A stretch of 64,000 nucleotides of DNA from Alcanivorax sp. (GCA_022449455.1 JAKUPL010000014.1:45833-109832); one strand, 5' to 3'; numbered from the stretch's first letter, positions 48,168-58,168 are shown. The notes: generated by a model from the letters alone, not told the origin. Translations and numbers: made by a program.

Positions 48168-48193
48168 AAAAACGCCCCGCCCGGGGCGTTTTT
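48168..48193 (+). terminator. Terminator after spoT-ridA
   Basis: AAAAACGCCCC (48168-48178), a 4-nt loop and GGGGCGTTTTT (48183-48193) form a long symmetric stem with a T tract. Confidence 0.85.
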
Positions 48194-48236
48194 ATTTCGC
48201 ACAGCGAAACACCCCGCCAAAAACGCATTTCTCCCC

Positions 48237-48266
48237 TTGACACCCTCTCCGACCGAGCCGGATATT
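48237..48266 (+). promoter_or_regulatory. Promoter candidate of the lipoprotein hydrolase
   Basis: A perfect TTGACA (48237-48242) is followed after 18 bp by GATATT (48261-48266). Confidence 0.45.
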
Positions 48267-48366
48267 AGCTCCACGCTTTGTGAAAACGCTATTTCGCAGA
48301 GCGGAATACCAGATAAGACAGCAAGAACAACCAACCCATAACGCCAAGAATAACGGGAGACTTATC

Positions 48367-49803
48367 GTGGATTTTCCATCCGGAATACGCACCCGATCCC
48401 TGCTCGCCGGCCTGCTGGCCGCCGGGCTGCTGACCGCCTGCGGCGGCGACAGCGACAACGACTACACCGAAAGCCCCTCCGAGCCCCAACGCCAGCAGGA
48501 CAGCCGCACGTTCGCGGTGGACGAGGCGACCCTGCCGTTCGATGAGAGCGGTGTCACCGGCCACGCCAACGCCAGCCGCTGGTGGGGCGTGCGCCCCAGC
48601 GGCGCCGGCTACCGCATCGAGGTGCCGGAGACCTGGAACGGTCGGCTGGTGATGTACGCCCACGGCTACCGGGGCGAGGGCCAGGAACTGGCGGTGGGCA
48701 ACCCGAGCATCCGTCAGCATCTGCTCGACGAGGGCTATGCCTGGGCCGCCTCCAGCTACTCCACCAACTACTACGATGTGCGCACCGGCGTGGAGGACAC
48801 CAACGAGCTGGCGCTGGCGTTCAACGACATCGCCGAGGCCAATGGTCGCGACCTGCTGCCGCCCACCAAGATTTACATCACCGGCCATTCGATGGGCGGG
48901 CATGTGACCGCCGCCGCCATCGAGGAAGAGACCTACCAGACCGCCAACAACAAGGTGCAGTACAACGGTGCCGTGCCCATGTGCGGCGTGGTCGGCGACA
49001 CCTTCGAGTTCCAGTACCTGGCACAGGTCACCATGGCCGCCCAGCACTTCGCCCATATGGTTAACCCGGAGGCACCGCCACTGACCGCCATTCCGGCCAC
49101 CAACTTCGACGTGAATGCCATCAACGACGTGGTCTGGGAAACCGTGCCCGGCGCCGGGCTCGGGGTACTCACCGAGGAAGGCGAGAAGATGCAGGCCCTG
49201 GTGCGTAACCTGTCCGGCGGCCAGCGGCCGATCGCCGATATCGGTTTCCGCACCTATTACTGGGGCGTGGTGATGGGCACCGGCGGCCGGGGCGGCGACG
49301 TCAACGGCATCCTCGCCGGCAATCTGACCGGCAACGCCGGAGTCACCTACCAGTTCGACAACTTCCCGCCGCTGACCACCGAGGAGCAGGCGTTCAACGA
49401 CACCATCCTGCGCGTGGAGGGCAATCCGGCGGCCAATGGCCTGCGCGACGATGGCCTGCGCTGGATTCCGGTGATCAACGGTGAGTTCAATATTCCGGTG
49501 GTGAGCCTGCAGGGGCTGGGCGATCTCTACGTGCCCTTCCGCCACGGCCAGCTCTACCGCGAACGGGCGGAAGCCAACGGCAACGGCGGCTGGCTGGTGC
49601 AGCGGGCGATCCGCTCGCCCGGCCACTGCGACTACACCCTGGAAGAGCAGGAAACCGCCTTCGACGACATGATCAACTGGGAACAGAACTCGATCATGCC
49701 CGACGGCGACGACTTCCTGGACCCGGCCACGGTGGCCAACGACGACTTCGGTTGTCAGTTCAGCAGCGACCGCGCCGGTCTGCCGTCCTGTACCCCTCCG
49801 TAA
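48367..49803 (+). CDS. Alpha/beta-hydrolase lipoprotein
   Basis: The frame opens at 48280, but GTG at 48367 with a GGGAGA site is preferred because it places a lipoprotein signal at the N-terminus (RSLLAGLLAAGLLTAC, lipobox LTAC). The 478-residue product has an oxyanion-region MYAHGYRGEG and the nucleophile elbow ITGHSMGGH (Ser in G-x-S-x-G). A late RSPGHCDYT supplies the probable catalytic His. It is likely an outer-membrane or periplasmic esterase/lipase. The substrate is unknown. A bidirectional terminator separates it from purK. Confidence 0.82.
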   Translation: MDFPSGIRTRSLLAGLLAAGLLTACGGDSDNDYTESPSEPQRQQDSRTFAVDEATLPFDESGVTGHANASRWWGVRPSGAGYRIEVPETWNGRLVMYAHGYRGEGQELAVGNPSIRQHLLDEGYAWAASSYSTNYYDVRTGVEDTNELALAFNDIAEANGRDLLPPTKIYITGHSMGGHVTAAAIEEETYQTANNKVQYNGAVPMCGVVGDTFEFQYLAQVTMAAQHFAHMVNPEAPPLTAIPATNFDVNAINDVVWETVPGAGLGVLTEEGEKMQALVRNLSGGQRPIADIGFRTYYWGVVMGTGGRGGDVNGILAGNLTGNAGVTYQFDNFPPLTTEEQAFNDTILRVEGNPAANGLRDDGLRWIPVINGEFNIPVVSLQGLGDLYVPFRHGQLYRERAEANGNGGWLVQRAIRSPGHCDYTLEEQETAFDDMINWEQNSIMPDGDDFLDPATVANDDFGCQFSSDRAGLPSCTPP

Positions 49804-49829
49804 CCGGCGGGTTCCATCGACCGGAAACG

Positions 49830-49857
49830 AAAACGCCCCGCTGAGCGGGGCGTTTTT
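49830..49857. terminator. Bidirectional terminator between the hydrolase gene and purK
   Basis: AAAACGCCCCGC (49830-49841), loop TGA, GCGGGGCGTTTTT (49845-49857). The A and T tracts on both sides let it serve the two convergent genes. Confidence 0.85.
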
Positions 49858-49873
49858 ATTGGGCGGGATCGCT

Positions 49874-50986
49874 TCAACCGCGATCCAGGTCCAGCTCCGA
49901 ATCCAGCACCTTCTCGAACCCCTTCGGCAGCACGTCGGCCCAGGCGCGCAGGTCCTCGCGCAGCGTGTCCAGGGTCGACGCGGTCAGGTTGGCGTGGCCC
50001 ACCTTGCGGCCCGGGCGCACCGACTTGCCGTACCAGTGCACCACGCCGGGATGCTGCAGCCAGGCCTGATCAAAGGGCGTGCCGATCAGGTTCACCATGG
50101 CGGTGGGGCCGTGCACGTTGAGCGAATGCAGGGGCACGCCGGCCAGGGCGTGCACGTGCAGGTCGAACTGCGACCAGTCGGCGCCCTCGTGGGTCCAGTG
50201 GCCGGAGTTGTGCACCCGCGGGGCGATCTCGTTGACCAGCAGCTCGCCGTCCTGCTCGAAGAACTCCACCGCCATCACGCCGGCGAAGTCCAGTTCTTCC
50301 ATGATGCGGCGCAGGGTGTTCTCGGCGTGGGGCTGCAGCGCGGCGCTGGCATTGGCCGGCGCCAGGCTCAGGCGCAGGATGCCGTCCACGTGCCAGTTGC
50401 GGGTCAGCGGGTAGAACAGGGTCTCGCCGGACAGCGCCCGGGCGCCGACGATGGACAGCTCGCGGCGGAACGGAATCTTCTTCTCGACGATGGCGCGACC
50501 GGCCAGCTCGTCGACGGGCACCGCGCCCAGGTCGCCGCCTTCGCCGACGATCCAGGTGCCCCGGCCGTCGTAGCCGCCGCTGCGTGCCTTGACCACCACG
50601 CCGCCGAAGTCCGCCACCGCCGCCGCCAGGTCGTCGGCCCGGTCCAGCAAGCGCCAGGGCGCGGTGGGGATGCCCAGACGGTCGAGCATGGATTTCTGGT
50701 CGAAGCGGTCGGGAATGGTGGCCAGGGCGCCGCGCGCCACGCAGCGATCACTGGCCGCCAGTTGCGCGGACAGGCCGGTGTCCGGAAAGGCCTCCCGCTC
50801 CACGGTGATCACCGGGTAGCGCTCCAGGCATTCTTCCCAGGTGATCGGTACCGCCAGATCGGAGGTGCCGGGCAACAATACCGCCCGTTCCGGGTCGTAG
50901 CGATCCACCACCAGACCGAGCCGGGCCGCCGCTTCCGCCATCATCAGGCCGAGCTGGCCGCCGCCGAGCACCAGCACCCGGTTCAT
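49874..50986 (-). CDS. purK: N5-carboxyaminoimidazole ribonucleotide synthase
   Basis: The 370-residue ATP-grasp protein starts [21 protein letters not shown] and has the [16 protein letters not shown] glycine loop and the metal-site [28 protein letters not shown] spread over about residues 235-265. It converts AIR to N5-CAIR in purine synthesis. Its start overlaps the purE stop by 4 bp, so purE-purK form the usual operon. Confidence 0.96.
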   Translation of the reverse strand: MNRVLVLGGGQLGLMMAEAAARLGLVVDRYDPERAVLLPGTSDLAVPITWEECLERYPVITVEREAFPDTGLSAQLAASDRCVARGALATIPDRFDQKSMLDRLGIPTAPWRLLDRADDLAAAVADFGGVVVKARSGGYDGRGTWIVGEGGDLGAVPVDELAGRAIVEKKIPFRRELSIVGARALSGETLFYPLTRNWHVDGILRLSLAPANASAALQPHAENTLRRIMEELDFAGVMAVEFFEQDGELLVNEIAPRVHNSGHWTHEGADWSQFDLHVHALAGVPLHSLNVHGPTAMVNLIGTPFDQAWLQHPGVVHWYGKSVRPGRKVGHANLTASTLDTLREDLRAWADVLPKGFEKVLDSELDLDRG

Positions 50987-51483
50987 TCGAAGCTTTCCTG
51001 GCCCAGTTGGGCGTCCGCCAGCACCTCGTCGGCGCGGGAGGCTTTCCAGTCGGCGATGCGCTTGAGCAGGTCCGGGTCCCGGGTGGCCAGCATCTGCGCG
51101 GCCAGCAGGCCCGCGTTCCAGGCCCCGGAGGCGCCGATGGCCAGGGTGCCCACGGCCACGCCCTTGGGCATCTGCACGATGGACAGCAGGCTGTCCAGGC
51201 CGGACAGGGCGCGGCTTTTCACCGGCACGCCCAGCACCGGCAGCGGCGTCAGGGACGCGATCATGCCGGGCAGGTGAGCGGCGCCGCCGGCGCCCGCGAC
51301 GATGATCTGGTAGCCCTCGTCCACCGCCTGCTCGGCGAATTCCACCAGCCGTTTCGGCGTGCGGTGGGCGGACACCACCTCGGCCTTCCAGCCCACGCCG
51401 AACTGGCTGAGGGCGTCACAGGCTTCCTTCATGGTCTCCCAATCGGACTGGGACCCCATTACCACGGCTACCGGTATCGTCAT
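50983..51483 (-). CDS. purE: N5-carboxyaminoimidazole ribonucleotide mutase
   Basis: The ATG at 51483 has a GGAGA site and gives [18 protein letters not shown], the family start; the longer frame is not needed. The 166-residue protein includes [16 protein letters not shown] and [14 protein letters not shown], which carry the catalytic His and the substrate loop. It converts N5-CAIR to CAIR, the step after PurK. Confidence 0.96.
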   Translation of the reverse strand: MTIPVAVVMGSQSDWETMKEACDALSQFGVGWKAEVVSAHRTPKRLVEFAEQAVDEGYQIIVAGAGGAAHLPGMIASLTPLPVLGVPVKSRALSGLDSLLSIVQMPKGVAVGTLAIGASGAWNAGLLAAQMLATRDPDLLKRIADWKASRADEVLADAQLGQESFE

Positions 51484-51758
51484 CGCTTGATTCTCCACTT
51501 GGGCGGTCGCGCCCTCGGCGCCCGATCTGAAAGGCGCACACTGTACCGATTCCAGGCCCGGGCACAAGCCCGGCCAAGGGCGCTAAAGATACCGCAGCAC
51601 ACCGGCGAGGCCCAGGGCCGTAAAAGAATGTTTATAAGCACTCACTATCTGCAAGCGCTTAATATCCCGAATCGTTCTCAGAAACCGGTGGTCGATCTCC
51701 GCTTCTTTTGTGACCCTTTAAGGGCGCCTGTCGCGCAAGCAACGAAAGGAGTTTCGAA

Positions 51759-52193
51759 ATGAATGTACAGGATGTCATGACCGGGTCCCCGCGCTACGTG
51801 AACGCGGACGCCACCATCGAGGAAGCCGCGCGCTTGATGCGCGAGCATCACATCGGCCTGGCACCGATCGCCGAGCACGACCGCCTGGTCGGCGTCACCA
51901 CCGACCGGGATCTGGTGGTCCGCGCTCTGTCCGAAGGCAAGGGGCCGGACACCCCGGTGAAGGACTGCATGACCGGCTTGGTGTTGTACTGCTTCCAGGA
52001 CGACGACGTCACCGACGTGGCCGCCAACATGGAAGAGCAGCAGGTGCAGCGCCTGGTGGTGCTGGATGATCGCGACAGCAAAAGCCTGGTGGGCATGATC
52101 TCGCTGTCAGATATCGCCGAGGCCGGCCGCCGCGATCAGCGCATCGCCGATGCGGTGTCCTCCTGTTCCACCCGGTACCAGCGGGTGGCCTGA
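51759..52193 (+). CDS. Tandem CBS-domain protein
   Basis: The 144-residue protein consists of two CBS domains: residues 1-60 (VQDVMTGSPRYVNADATIEEAARLM, VGVTTDRDLVVRAL) and 70-130 (VKDCMTGLVLYCFQDDDVTDVAANM, LVGMISLSDIAEAG). An AAAGGA site precedes the ATG. CBS pairs bind adenosine nucleotides and act as energy or ion sensors. No fused effector domain is present. It is monocistronic, and the next gene points towards it. Confidence 0.9.
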   Translation: MNVQDVMTGSPRYVNADATIEEAARLMREHHIGLAPIAEHDRLVGVTTDRDLVVRALSEGKGPDTPVKDCMTGLVLYCFQDDDVTDVAANMEEQQVQRLVVLDDRDSKSLVGMISLSDIAEAGRRDQRIADAVSSCSTRYQRVA

Positions 52194-52212
52194 CTCTCTC
52201 CGCGAGCGCCGG

Positions 52213-53049
52213 TCACCCCGCCCGGCGCTCCGCCAGCACCGTTTCGTAGCCCGCCCGATAATCGCCGTAGCGCGGGGTGTAACCGCCCTCGGCGATAAAG
52301 CGGCTGTGGATACGCTTGCCGGTGGGGGCCGTATCCGGCACCGCCAGCGATAACCCCATGCGTTCCGCCAGCCAGGCGTACACCTCCAGATTGCTGGCCG
52401 GATGGTTGTCGGTGCCCACCACCAGCGGCGGCATCGTCTCCCCGGCCAGCCAGCGCGTCGCCAGGGCGTGCAGCAGGCCGACGCAGTCGTCCCGGTGAAT
52501 GCGGTTGCTCCAGGCGGCCTCCGGCAGCGCCTCCTCACCGCGCGCCAGCTTTTCCACCTTGCTCAGCAAACGATGCCGCCCGGGCCCGTAAATCCCGGAG
52601 AAGCGCACCGCCGTGGCCAGGCCCCGGGCGCTGATTTCCTCTTCCGCCGCCAGCACCACCTTGCCGTTGTAGCGGCTCGGGCGGGGCGGGGTGGCCTCGT
52701 CCACGTCGCCGTCCTGGTCGCCGAACACCGCGGTGCTCGACACGAACAGCACCGGCGGCAGCGGCTGCCGCGCCGCCAGCCCATCGAGCAGGTTCAGCGG
52801 CGCCCGCACATAGGCTTGCAGGTAGCCTTCCTCGTCGTAGCGCGACGGCGTCATGATCACCACCACCAGATCCAGCGGGTCCGGCGGCAGGCGCGGCGCG
52901 CCGTCGAGCAGGTCCTGGCTGTACAGATCGACCCCGGCGGGGGCGGTGTGGCCGCGGCGAATGCCGCTGATGCGGTGGCCGTCGGCGCCCAGCCGCGCGG
53001 CCAGGCCGGTGCCCAGGTCACCGAGACCGGCAATCAGAATATGGCTCAT
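52213..53049 (-). CDS. NAD(P)-binding SDR-type epimerase/dehydratase-like protein
   Basis: The 278-residue protein has an N-terminal Rossmann fold (ILIAGLGDLGTGLAARL, GxGxxG type), the strand VLFVSSTAVFGDQ with its catalytic Ser-like position, and RYNGKVVLAAEE where the usual YxxxK is altered. It resembles YeeZ-type NAD-dependent epimerases. The substrate is unknown. It is divergent from oxyR with a 51-bp gap. Confidence 0.8.
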   Translation of the reverse strand: MSHILIAGLGDLGTGLAARLGADGHRISGIRRGHTAPAGVDLYSQDLLDGAPRLPPDPLDLVVVIMTPSRYDEEGYLQAYVRAPLNLLDGLAARQPLPPVLFVSSTAVFGDQDGDVDEATPPRPSRYNGKVVLAAEEEISARGLATAVRFSGIYGPGRHRLLSKVEKLARGEEALPEAAWSNRIHRDDCVGLLHALATRWLAGETMPPLVVGTDNHPASNLEVYAWLAERMGLSLAVPDTAPTGKRIHSRFIAEGGYTPRYGDYRAGYETVLAERRAG

Positions 53050-53100
53050 TGGGTATCAGTCCGGCAGAATGGTGCATCATCGAAAAAACTTCTGACGCTT

Positions 53101-54003
53101 ATGACCCTAACAGAACTTCGCTATCTGGTCGCTCTCGCCCGTGAACGCCATTTCGGGCACGCCGCCCAGGTCTGCAACGTGAGCCAGCCGACGCTCAGCG
53201 CGGCGATCAAGAAACTGGAAGAGCAGCTCGGCATGCCGCTGTTCGAGCGACGCCCCCGGGAGGTGGTGGTCACGCCCCAGGCCGAGCCCATCGTCGCCCA
53301 GGCCCAGCGCGTGCTGGAGCAGGCCGACCTGCTGGAGCAGATGGCCATGAGCCAGCGCGACCAGCTCGGCTCGCCGCTGCGGGTGGGCGCCATCTTCACC
53401 GTGGCCCCCTACCTGTTTCCGACCATGGTGCCGCGGGTGCGCGCGGAAGCGCCGGAGATGCCGCTGTTCATCGAGGAGAACTACACCCACGTGCTGCGCG
53501 GCAAGCTCGACCGGGGTGAGCTGGACGCCATCATCGTGGCGCTGCCGTTCTCCGGCGGCGGCCTGGTGCGCGCCAAAATGTACGAGGAATCCTTCTCGGT
53601 GCTGCTGCCCGGCGACCACCCCTGGACCAAACAGAAGCACATCCGCCCGGAGCAGCTGCTGGAAGAAACCCTGCTGCTGCTCGGCGAGGGCCACTGCTTC
53701 CGCGATCAGGTGCTGGAGCTGTGCCCGGCCATCGATTCCGAGCGGCAACGCAACCTGGTGCAGATCGAGGGCGGCTCCCTGGAGACCCTGCGGCACATGG
53801 TGGCCTCCGGCCTGGGCATCACGGTGCTGCCGGACTCCGCCCTGCACCAACACGGCTACGACAAATCCACCTTCGCGGTGCGCCCGTTCGCGCCGCCGGT
53901 GCCGTCGCGCACCATCGCCCTGGTGTGGCGCGACAGCTTCCCACGGCCGAAGGCCATCGAAGTTCTGCGCCACTCGGTGCCCCGTGAAGGGTTGGCGGCC
54001 TGA
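53101..54003 (+). CDS. oxyR: Hydrogen peroxide sensor OxyR
   Basis: The ATG at 53101 gives a 300-residue LysR-type protein. The HTH is GHAAQVCNVSQPTLSAAIKKLEEQLG (about 19-44). The redox pair sits at C199 and C208 in GHCFRDQVLELC, exactly the spacing and numbering of E. coli OxyR. It switches on peroxide defence when the two Cys form a disulfide. recG follows 24 bp downstream. Confidence 0.95.
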   Translation: MTLTELRYLVALARERHFGHAAQVCNVSQPTLSAAIKKLEEQLGMPLFERRPREVVVTPQAEPIVAQAQRVLEQADLLEQMAMSQRDQLGSPLRVGAIFTVAPYLFPTMVPRVRAEAPEMPLFIEENYTHVLRGKLDRGELDAIIVALPFSGGGLVRAKMYEESFSVLLPGDHPWTKQKHIRPEQLLEETLLLLGEGHCFRDQVLELCPAIDSERQRNLVQIEGGSLETLRHMVASGLGITVLPDSALHQHGYDKSTFAVRPFAPPVPSRTIALVWRDSFPRPKAIEVLRHSVPREGLAA

Positions 54004-54027
54004 TCCGATCCTGATGAGCGCCACGGT

Positions 54028-56106
54028 ATGAGCCGGCCCGACGCGCCGGAACGCATCGACATCACCCGCCTCAAGGGGGTCGGCCCCCGGGCGGCGGAGC
54101 GGCTCGCCAAATTGGGCCTGCACACCCTGGAAGACGTGCTCTTCCACCTGCCGTTCCGCTACGAGGACCGCACCCGCATCACCCCCATCGGCGGCCTGCG
54201 CCCGGAACAGGGGGTGGTGATCGAGGGCGAGGTACTGGCCGCGGACGTGGTGTTCGGCAAGCGCCGCTCGCTGCTGTGCAAGGTGGGCGACGGCACCGGC
54301 CTGGTGGTACTGCGCTTCTACCATTTCAGCGCCGCCCAGAAGAACGCCCTGGAGAAGGGCCGGGCGATTCGCGTCTACGGCGAGCCCCGGCCCGGCGCCG
54401 CCGGCCTGGAGTTCTACCACCCGGAATACCAGACCGGCCCGGACCTGCCGCCGCTGGAAAAATCCCTGACCCCGGTCTACCCCACCACCGACGGCGTCAG
54501 CCAGAAGCTGCTGCGCAATCTGGCCGGCCAGGCCCTGCAATGGCTGCGCACCCACGAGCCGGAGGAATTGATCCCCGCCAGCCTGCTGGACCGGAGCGGC
54601 CTGCCCGGTCTGGCGGAAGCGCTCAGCAAGCTCCACCACCCGCAGCCCGACGATCCGGTGGATCTGCTGCTGGACGGCAATCATCCGGCGGTGAAACGGC
54701 TGGTGATGGAGGAAATGGTGGCCCACCAGCTCGGCATGCTGGCCAAGCGCGCCGGCCAGAAGGCCCTGGAAGCCCCCACCCTGCAAGGGGAACGGCTCAC
54801 CGGCCAGTTGCTGAAGAGCCTGCCGTTCGCGCTCACCGGCGCCCAACAGCGGGTGATCGGCGAAATCCGCGCCGACCTGCGCCGCCACCACCCCATGCTG
54901 CGGCTGATCCAGGGCGACGTGGGCTCCGGCAAAACCCTGGTGGCCGCCGCCGCCGCCCTGGTCGCCATGGAGTCCGGCTATCAGGTGGCGCTGATGGCGC
55001 CCACTGAGCTGCTCGCCGAGCAGCATCTGAACAATTTCCGCCAATGGCTGACGCCCCTGGGCATCCAGGTGCACTGGCTGGCGGGCAGCGTCGGCGCCAA
55101 GGCCCGGCGCGAGACCCTGGCCGCCCTGGCCGACGGCGGCGGCGCTCTGGTGGTGGGCACCCATGCCCTGTTCCAGGAGGCGGTGGCGTTCCAGCGCCTG
55201 GGCCTGATCATCATCGACGAACAGCACCGCTTCGGCGTGCAGCAGCGCCTGGCGTTGCGCGAAAAGGGCCGCTTCGGCAACCAGGTGCCGCACCAGCTGA
55301 CACTCACCGCCACGCCGATTCCGCGCACCCTGGCGATGAGCGTCTACGGCGACCTGGACACCTCGGTGATCGACGAAATGCCCCCCGGGCGCAAGCCGAT
55401 CCAGACCCTGGCGCTGCCCACCTCGCGCCGCGACGACGTGGTGGCGCGCATCCGCGCCGCCTGCCTGGAGGGCACCCAGGCCTATTGGGTGTGCACCCTG
55501 ATCGAGGAATCCGACGAGCTGCAGGCCCAGGCCGCCGAGGCCACCTTCGAGACCCTGCGCGAGGCGCTGCCGGAACTGACCGTGGAGCTGGTGCACGGAC
55601 GCATGAAGGCAAAGGAAAAGCAGGAACGGATGGGGCGCTTCTCCCGGGGCGAGGCGCAGCTGCTGGTGGCCACCACGGTGATCGAGGTGGGCGTGGACGT
55701 GCCCAACGCCACCCTGATGGTGATGGAAAACGCGGAACGGCTGGGGCTGGCGCAACTACACCAGCTGCGCGGCCGGGTGGGCCGGGGCGGCGCGCAGAGC
55801 TACTGCCTGCTGCTCTACCAGACGCCGCTGTCACAGACCGCCAAGAAGCGGCTGGCGGTGATGCGCGACACCAGCGACGGCTTCGTGATCGCCGAGGAGG
55901 ATCTGAAGCTGCGCGGGCCCGGCGAATGGCTGGGTACCCGCCAGACCGGGGATCTGGCATTCCGCATCGCCGATCTGGTCCGCGACGAGGCGTTGATGGC
56001 GCCGGCGCGGCAGGTGGCCGCCGAGCTGCTGGCGCACCATCCGCACCAAGTGGAGCGGCTACTGCGGCGCTGGCTGCGCGGCGGCGAGGATTTCGCCGAC
56101 GTCTGA
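54028..56106 (+). CDS. recG: ATP-dependent DNA helicase RecG
   Basis: The 692-residue protein has the N-terminal wedge/OB region (LKGVGPRAAERLAKLGLHTLEDVLFHLPFRYEDRT across about 12-50). Its helicase motifs are GDVGSGKT, the DEQH box IIIDEQHRFGVQQR, TATPIPRT, VHGRMKAKEK, and the motif VI LRGRVGRGGAQSYC. It drives fork reversal and branch migration. It is convergent with the DUF1428 gene. Confidence 0.97.
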   Translation: MSRPDAPERIDITRLKGVGPRAAERLAKLGLHTLEDVLFHLPFRYEDRTRITPIGGLRPEQGVVIEGEVLAADVVFGKRRSLLCKVGDGTGLVVLRFYHFSAAQKNALEKGRAIRVYGEPRPGAAGLEFYHPEYQTGPDLPPLEKSLTPVYPTTDGVSQKLLRNLAGQALQWLRTHEPEELIPASLLDRSGLPGLAEALSKLHHPQPDDPVDLLLDGNHPAVKRLVMEEMVAHQLGMLAKRAGQKALEAPTLQGERLTGQLLKSLPFALTGAQQRVIGEIRADLRRHHPMLRLIQGDVGSGKTLVAAAAALVAMESGYQVALMAPTELLAEQHLNNFRQWLTPLGIQVHWLAGSVGAKARRETLAALADGGGALVVGTHALFQEAVAFQRLGLIIIDEQHRFGVQQRLALREKGRFGNQVPHQLTLTATPIPRTLAMSVYGDLDTSVIDEMPPGRKPIQTLALPTSRRDDVVARIRAACLEGTQAYWVCTLIEESDELQAQAAEATFETLREALPELTVELVHGRMKAKEKQERMGRFSRGEAQLLVATTVIEVGVDVPNATLMVMENAERLGLAQLHQLRGRVGRGGAQSYCLLLYQTPLSQTAKKRLAVMRDTSDGFVIAEEDLKLRGPGEWLGTRQTGDLAFRIADLVRDEALMAPARQVAAELLAHHPHQVERLLRRWLRGGEDFADV

Positions 56107-56113
56107 AAGCCGC

Positions 56114-56836
56114 TCAATGCTCCGAGTCGAAGAGCAGCTCGAATCCGCCCCACATCATCCGCATGCCGTCAAAGGGCATCTCCGGGAATTCCTGGCCTTC
56201 CATCTCCGCTTCCATGGCCCGGGCCGCGGCGTCACAGGTAGCCTTGTCCGGCCAGAGGGTCCACCCCACCACCGGTACCTCGCCGTCCTCGGCCAGACTG
56301 GCGCGATAGAAATCGGTCTGCTTTCCGCGTGGCACCTCCACGCCCCAGGCCTCCACCATGCCCAGGCAACCACGGGGTTGGAAGGCACCGTCCCAGGCTT
56401 GCCGGGCCATCTCCACATAGAGGGTTTTGTTGTGCTCCGGAACCGCCAGCGCGAAGCCCTGGATGTAGCCCGCCCCCCGGTCCGTGCCGGCCACCAGGAT
56501 GGGGGCGAAGCCGCCGAAGATGGCCCGGCTGCCATCGAACGGCATGTCCGGCATGGGGTGCGACGCCGGGTCCTCCTGCATCCTTTGCCAAGCGGCGTCC
56601 GCGGTGGCCTGATCCGGCCATTCGATCCAGCCATAGACGATGCTTTCGTCGCCCTCGGCCCGCACCGCGCCGAACAGGTCGTTGACCTTGCCCCTCTGGA
56701 CATCAACGCCCCAGCCCTCGACCATTCGCGTGGCGCCCAGGGGCTCCAGCATGGCCCATGCGGCCACCAGGTGTTCTTCGTATTGGCGTTTGTTCTTGCT
56801 CGGCACCGCCGCGATGGAGCTCGTGTAATAGGTCAT
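56114..56836 (-). CDS. Tandem DUF1428 protein (YbaA-like, two copies fused)
   Basis: The ATG at 56836 is chosen because GGGAGG lies 7 nt upstream; a nearer ATG at 56842 would be too close to it. The 240-residue protein is two copies of a DUF1428-like domain of about 115 residues each. The repeats both run through a W-x-Y/V-D-V/E-P-R-G-K block, a GW-x-x-WPD-KAT-x-DAA block and an MPFDG-x-R-x-x-x-GGF ending. Family members are usually single-domain; function is unknown. The HxlR gene is divergent, 136 bp away, and may control it. Confidence 0.85.
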   Translation of the reverse strand: MTYYTSSIAAVPSKNKRQYEEHLVAAWAMLEPLGATRMVEGWGVDVQRGKVNDLFGAVRAEGDESIVYGWIEWPDQATADAAWQRMQEDPASHPMPDMPFDGSRAIFGGFAPILVAGTDRGAGYIQGFALAVPEHNKTLYVEMARQAWDGAFQPRGCLGMVEAWGVEVPRGKQTDFYRASLAEDGEVPVVGWTLWPDKATCDAAARAMEAEMEGQEFPEMPFDGMRMMWGGFELLFDSEH

Positions 56837-56972
56837 TTCCATGCCTCCCGGGACGTCGTCAAATACACCCTCGACAAATACACTCTCGAAACGTGTCGCC
56901 CGGGCCGTCCCTCCCCGTGGCGAAATCAGCATCGCACTTGAAGTAGCAAAAAACAACTAATAGTATTTAAAC

Positions 56973-57695
56973 ATGACTGATCGCGCCAAAAAGCCCACAC
57001 CCCGCCCCCGCTACGACGAGGGCTGTCTGGCCGCCCACGCCCTCAATCTGATGGGGGATCGCTGGGCACTCCTGGTGGTGCGCGAATTGATGTTCGCACC
57101 GAAACGCTTCCAGATGATTCGCGCCGGGCTACCCGGCATCACCGCCAGCGTGCTGACCGGGCGACTGGCTCAGATGCGCGAGGCGGGTCTGCTCACGCAC
57201 GACACGCGCCTGGGCATCTACGCATTGACGGAATCCGGCCGGGGCTTGCTGCCGGTGCTGGAGGGCTTGTGTCGGTGGGCGTTGACGGCTCCCGGGCACG
57301 ACCCCAATCGGTTCATCAGCCCATCGGCATTGATGATCTCCATGGGCGTGAACCGGATTGAGGACACCGACGGCGAGCCGACCTGCTCGGCGGCCGGATT
57401 CGATTTCGGCAAGGAAGCGTTCGAGATGCACCTGCGGGACGGCCGGACGGCCACCCGCCAGGTTTCACGACCGGCGACGCCTTTTACGCTGGCAGGCACT
57501 GGCAATGCGCTGGCACGGGCGGTTTATGGGTCGGAAACGGTGGCATCGCTGGTGCGCGAGAACGTGATCGAGCTGAGAGGTGATGAAGCCGCGGCACAAC
57601 GGTTCGTGGCCCGCTTCAGCCTGACGCCCCGGGCCGTCACCTCGTGCAGTGACGTTCTACCCGCTAGCTCGGGCGCCGGCGGGGAGGCGCCTTAA
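56973..57695 (+). CDS. HxlR-family transcriptional regulator
   Basis: The 240-residue protein has an N-terminal HxlR winged helix (CLAAHALNLMGDRWALLVVRELMFAPKRF, LPGITASVLTGRLAQMREAGLL across about 18-75). The C-terminal extension of about 130 residues is longer than in the minimal family and could bind a ligand. There is no clear ribosome site before the ATG. It is divergent from the tandem DUF1428 gene, its likely target, and its stop overlaps the end of the next convergent gene by 4 bp. Confidence 0.88.
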   Translation: MTDRAKKPTPRPRYDEGCLAAHALNLMGDRWALLVVRELMFAPKRFQMIRAGLPGITASVLTGRLAQMREAGLLTHDTRLGIYALTESGRGLLPVLEGLCRWALTAPGHDPNRFISPSALMISMGVNRIEDTDGEPTCSAAGFDFGKEAFEMHLRDGRTATRQVSRPATPFTLAGTGNALARAVYGSETVASLVRENVIELRGDEAAAQRFVARFSLTPRAVTSCSDVLPASSGAGGEAP

Positions 57696-58168
57696 TCGGC
57701 GGCTTTCGGCTGGGGCGCGGTCAGTTCCGCCCAGGCGTCCTTGGTCTCTTCCCAGGCACCGCCAAAACGGGCCTTGGCCACTTCCCAATTATCCGCTGAA
57801 GCGGCTTTCAGTTCCTGGTATTGCTCGCCCAGGTCCTGGCGCTTGTCCTTCATGTCGGCGAGCGCTTCCTGCTTCTGCAGGCGGGCTTCCTGGGACATGT
57901 CCTGCCAGTTTTCGTCGATATTGGCGCGGGCCTGGTCGATGTCTTCATCCAACGCGGTCATCGCCTGGCTCAGGGCGGCCAACGCCTGATCCTTCTGTTC
58001 GGCGGAAAACTGCTTGATGGCTTCCCAGGTATCGCGCATCTGGGTCTGAACGTTTTCCTGCTCGGGCTGCTTCACATTGGGCACGCCTTCGGTGGCGTCC
58101 TGCGCCCAGCTGCTGGCGGTGGTGGCCATCATGAGGGCCGCGGCAAGAAGAAGGGACGGTCGTCGCAT
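57692..58168 (-). CDS. Secreted coiled-coil protein of unknown function
   Basis: The start at 58168 has a GGAGTG site and encodes a Sec signal peptide (MRRPSLLLAAALMMATTASSWA), cleaved before QDATEG. The 158-residue protein is then nearly all helix, with Gln/Glu/Ala-rich heptads (MRDTWEAIKQFSAEQKDQALAALSQAM, RLQKQEALADMKDKRQDL) and no Cys. I do not recognise the family; a periplasmic helical protein is likely. Confidence 0.75.
   Translation of the reverse strand: MRRPSLLLAAALMMATTASSWAQDATEGVPNVKQPEQENVQTQMRDTWEAIKQFSAEQKDQALAALSQAMTALDEDIDQARANIDENWQDMSQEARLQKQEALADMKDKRQDLGEQYQELKAASADNWEVAKARFGGAWEETKDAWAELTAPQPKAAD

Noticed and set aside
53107..55755. 882-codon open frame antisense to oxyR and recG
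   Set aside because: It spans two conserved genes and their junction on the other strand, so it cannot be a real gene as read.
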